A stretch of 64,000 nt of DNA from Neptunomonas marina (GTDB lineage Bacteria; Pseudomonadota; Gammaproteobacteria; Pseudomonadales; Balneatricaceae), in assembly GCF_004005935.1 (NCBI RefSeq), contig NZ_SACQ01000003.1, forward strand, positions 124,001 to 188,000. The letters run 5' to 3'. The notes under the pieces are model-generated. The model had not been told where the DNA came from, searched no databases, and worked only from the letters and a program-made list of their open reading frames with translations. Both the position numbers and the translations under genes were made by a program. This document shows positions 62,899 through 64,000 of the stretch, in pieces. Within the stretch, counting starts at the first letter, position 1. Every line of letters begins with the position of its first letter.

Positions 62899-64000
62899 CT
62901 ACTCAACTCCCATCAGCAAACGAGGTAGTAAAAGAGCTAAGTCGGGGATAAACGTAACCGCTAATACAACAGGAAGGTGACCCAAGCAGATAAAACGAAG
63001 GGTAGGTTTAAGATACTCAGCAAACTGCGATTTACCTACGGACCCAGCCATATAGAGTAATGGAGCACAAGGCGGTGTAATGTTCCCTAAGCCAAGGTTT
63101 GTACCCACAATTGCGGCAAAATGAATCGGGTGTACACCAAGATCTACAGCAACAGGCAACAGAATGATTGAGGCAAGAATACTGCCCGAAACATCATCGA
63201 CCAACATCCCAATAAGTATCAGCAGTACGTTGATTAGCAACAGAATGACAATCTTGTTATCGGAGATACCGATTAAGAGATCAGACAATTGCTGAGGTAT
63301 CTGCTCCATAACCATCACCCGGCTCATGATAAACAGGAAGAAGATCATCGCGATGATAGAACCCGTATTAACTGCGCCACGAATAATCGCAGAACTAGCC
63401 GTTTTCAAGTTGAGACCACGATAGATCAGAAAACCAACAGGCAACGTGTACACTAACGCAACGGCCGCAGCTTCAGTCGGTGTAAAAATCCCTCCATATA
63501 TACCACCCAACATGATCACAGGCATCAACAGAGCCCAGCTGGCCTCTTTGCTTGCATTTGCGATAACACGACTTCGCTCAGGCAGGCTTATTTTTTCATC
63601 AACCTGAAGTTCTTCCCGGTTGCGCAGGTAGAAGTAGTTAATCTAACAGTAAATCATCATAATGATTATGCCCGGCACAATCGTCGACAGGAATGCTGCG
63701 GCGACTGAAAGGCCTCCAGTAAGGGCAAAAATAATCATTGGGATACTTGGTGGGATCAACAGCGCCAGAACAGAGGAACACCCAACCAAAGCAGTCGCGT
63801 AGCCTCTTGGATATCCCTGGTCAACCATCTTAGGAATCATGATTGAACCAATAGCAGCAATTGCAGAAGCGCCTGACCCAGCAATCGCACCAAACAGGGC
63901 GCAGGTCACAACAGTAACCGCACCGAGCCCTCCGCGGATCGGGCCTACAAATGCGTTTACAAATCGTACAAGACGATCAGATATACCACTGGCCCCCATT
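62899..64000 (-). pseudogene. TRAP transporter large permease (DctM), interrupted by in-frame amber codon; partial
   Basis: C-terminal three quarters of a DctM-type TRAP permease running off the right edge. The part before the stop has ALFGAIAGSGASAIAAIGSI and LLIPPSIPMIIFAL; the part after has GGIYGGIFTPTEAAAVALVY, GMLVDDVSGSILASIILLPV and LGNITPPCAPLLYMAGSVGK. A single TAG at 63643-63645 interrupts the frame between MMIYC and INYFYLRNREE, and both halves are in the same frame, so one base change from a CAG or similar codon would explain it. Such permeases import organic acids, using the proton or sodium gradient and a periplasmic binding protein. Confidence 0.8.

Noticed and set aside
63643-63645. 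TAG in the TRAP permease as a recoded (pyrrolysine-like) codon
   Set aside because: No recoding machinery or context is visible, and amber recoding is not expected in this group; a nonsense mutation or sequence error is simpler.

Overview
The window reads as chromosomal DNA of a marine gammaproteobacterium, most likely an Oceanospirillaceae-type organism (Marinomonas, Marinobacterium, Amphritea or Neptunomonas-like). This is inferred from the protein sequences of the housekeeping genes (proS, murB with a low-molecular-weight phosphatase, an RstAB-like pair, proC) and from a DddD-type dimethylsulfoniopropionate (DMSP) catabolic cluster, which is typical of that group. Gene density is high. I saw no rRNA, tRNA, CRISPR array or prophage.

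Layout: 0-11 kb is core-like: a LysE-type exporter fragment, a PAS histidine kinase with a damaged ATP site, proS, a Cache-HAMP protein without an output domain, murB/phosphatase, a secreted hydrolase, a decayed CTERM-like fragment and a two-component system around a glycine-zipper lipoprotein. 11-24 kb is a run of small oxidoreductases, exporters and their LysR/AraC regulators (DehI-like dehalogenase, OYE, aldo-keto reductase, MDR reductase, VOC protein, threonine aldolase). 24-33 kb is the DMSP cluster: dddD on the plus strand, divergent from usp-dddT-dddB-dddC and a GcvA-like LysR gene. Together these would import DMSP, cleave it to DMS and 3-hydroxypropionyl-CoA, and feed the C3 product to acetyl-CoA. 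A structured leader with a terminator lies directly in front of dddD. A quinone-reductase/glutathione-transferase pair and two more LysR genes follow.

37.5-46 kb is accessory and partly AT-rich. It holds a CHASE2 membrane protein / small secreted protein / M48 lipoprotease operon, whose protease gene carries two frameshifts. Next come a SigZ-like sigma factor with a two-TM-cluster permease and a CxxC thioredoxin, and then a small module of an HTH protein, a 29-residue Gly/Pro-rich microprotein and a cysteine-rich membrane protein around an inverted-repeat operator. 46-51 kb is an arsenic operon (arsC-arsR fusion, arsH, acr3, gapdh, arsJ). It covers arsenate reduction with arsenite export, and arsenate export as 1-arseno-3-phosphoglycerate. 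51-58.6 kb holds an isochorismatase-like hydrolase with a divergent GlxA-type regulator, and a MexEF-OprN-like RND efflux operon. 58.9-64 kb begins with a decayed IS481-family element, followed by an iron alcohol dehydrogenase, ppnP, proC and a TRAP large permease interrupted by an in-frame amber codon.

All identifications are from reading the sequence and remembered family features; no database search was run.
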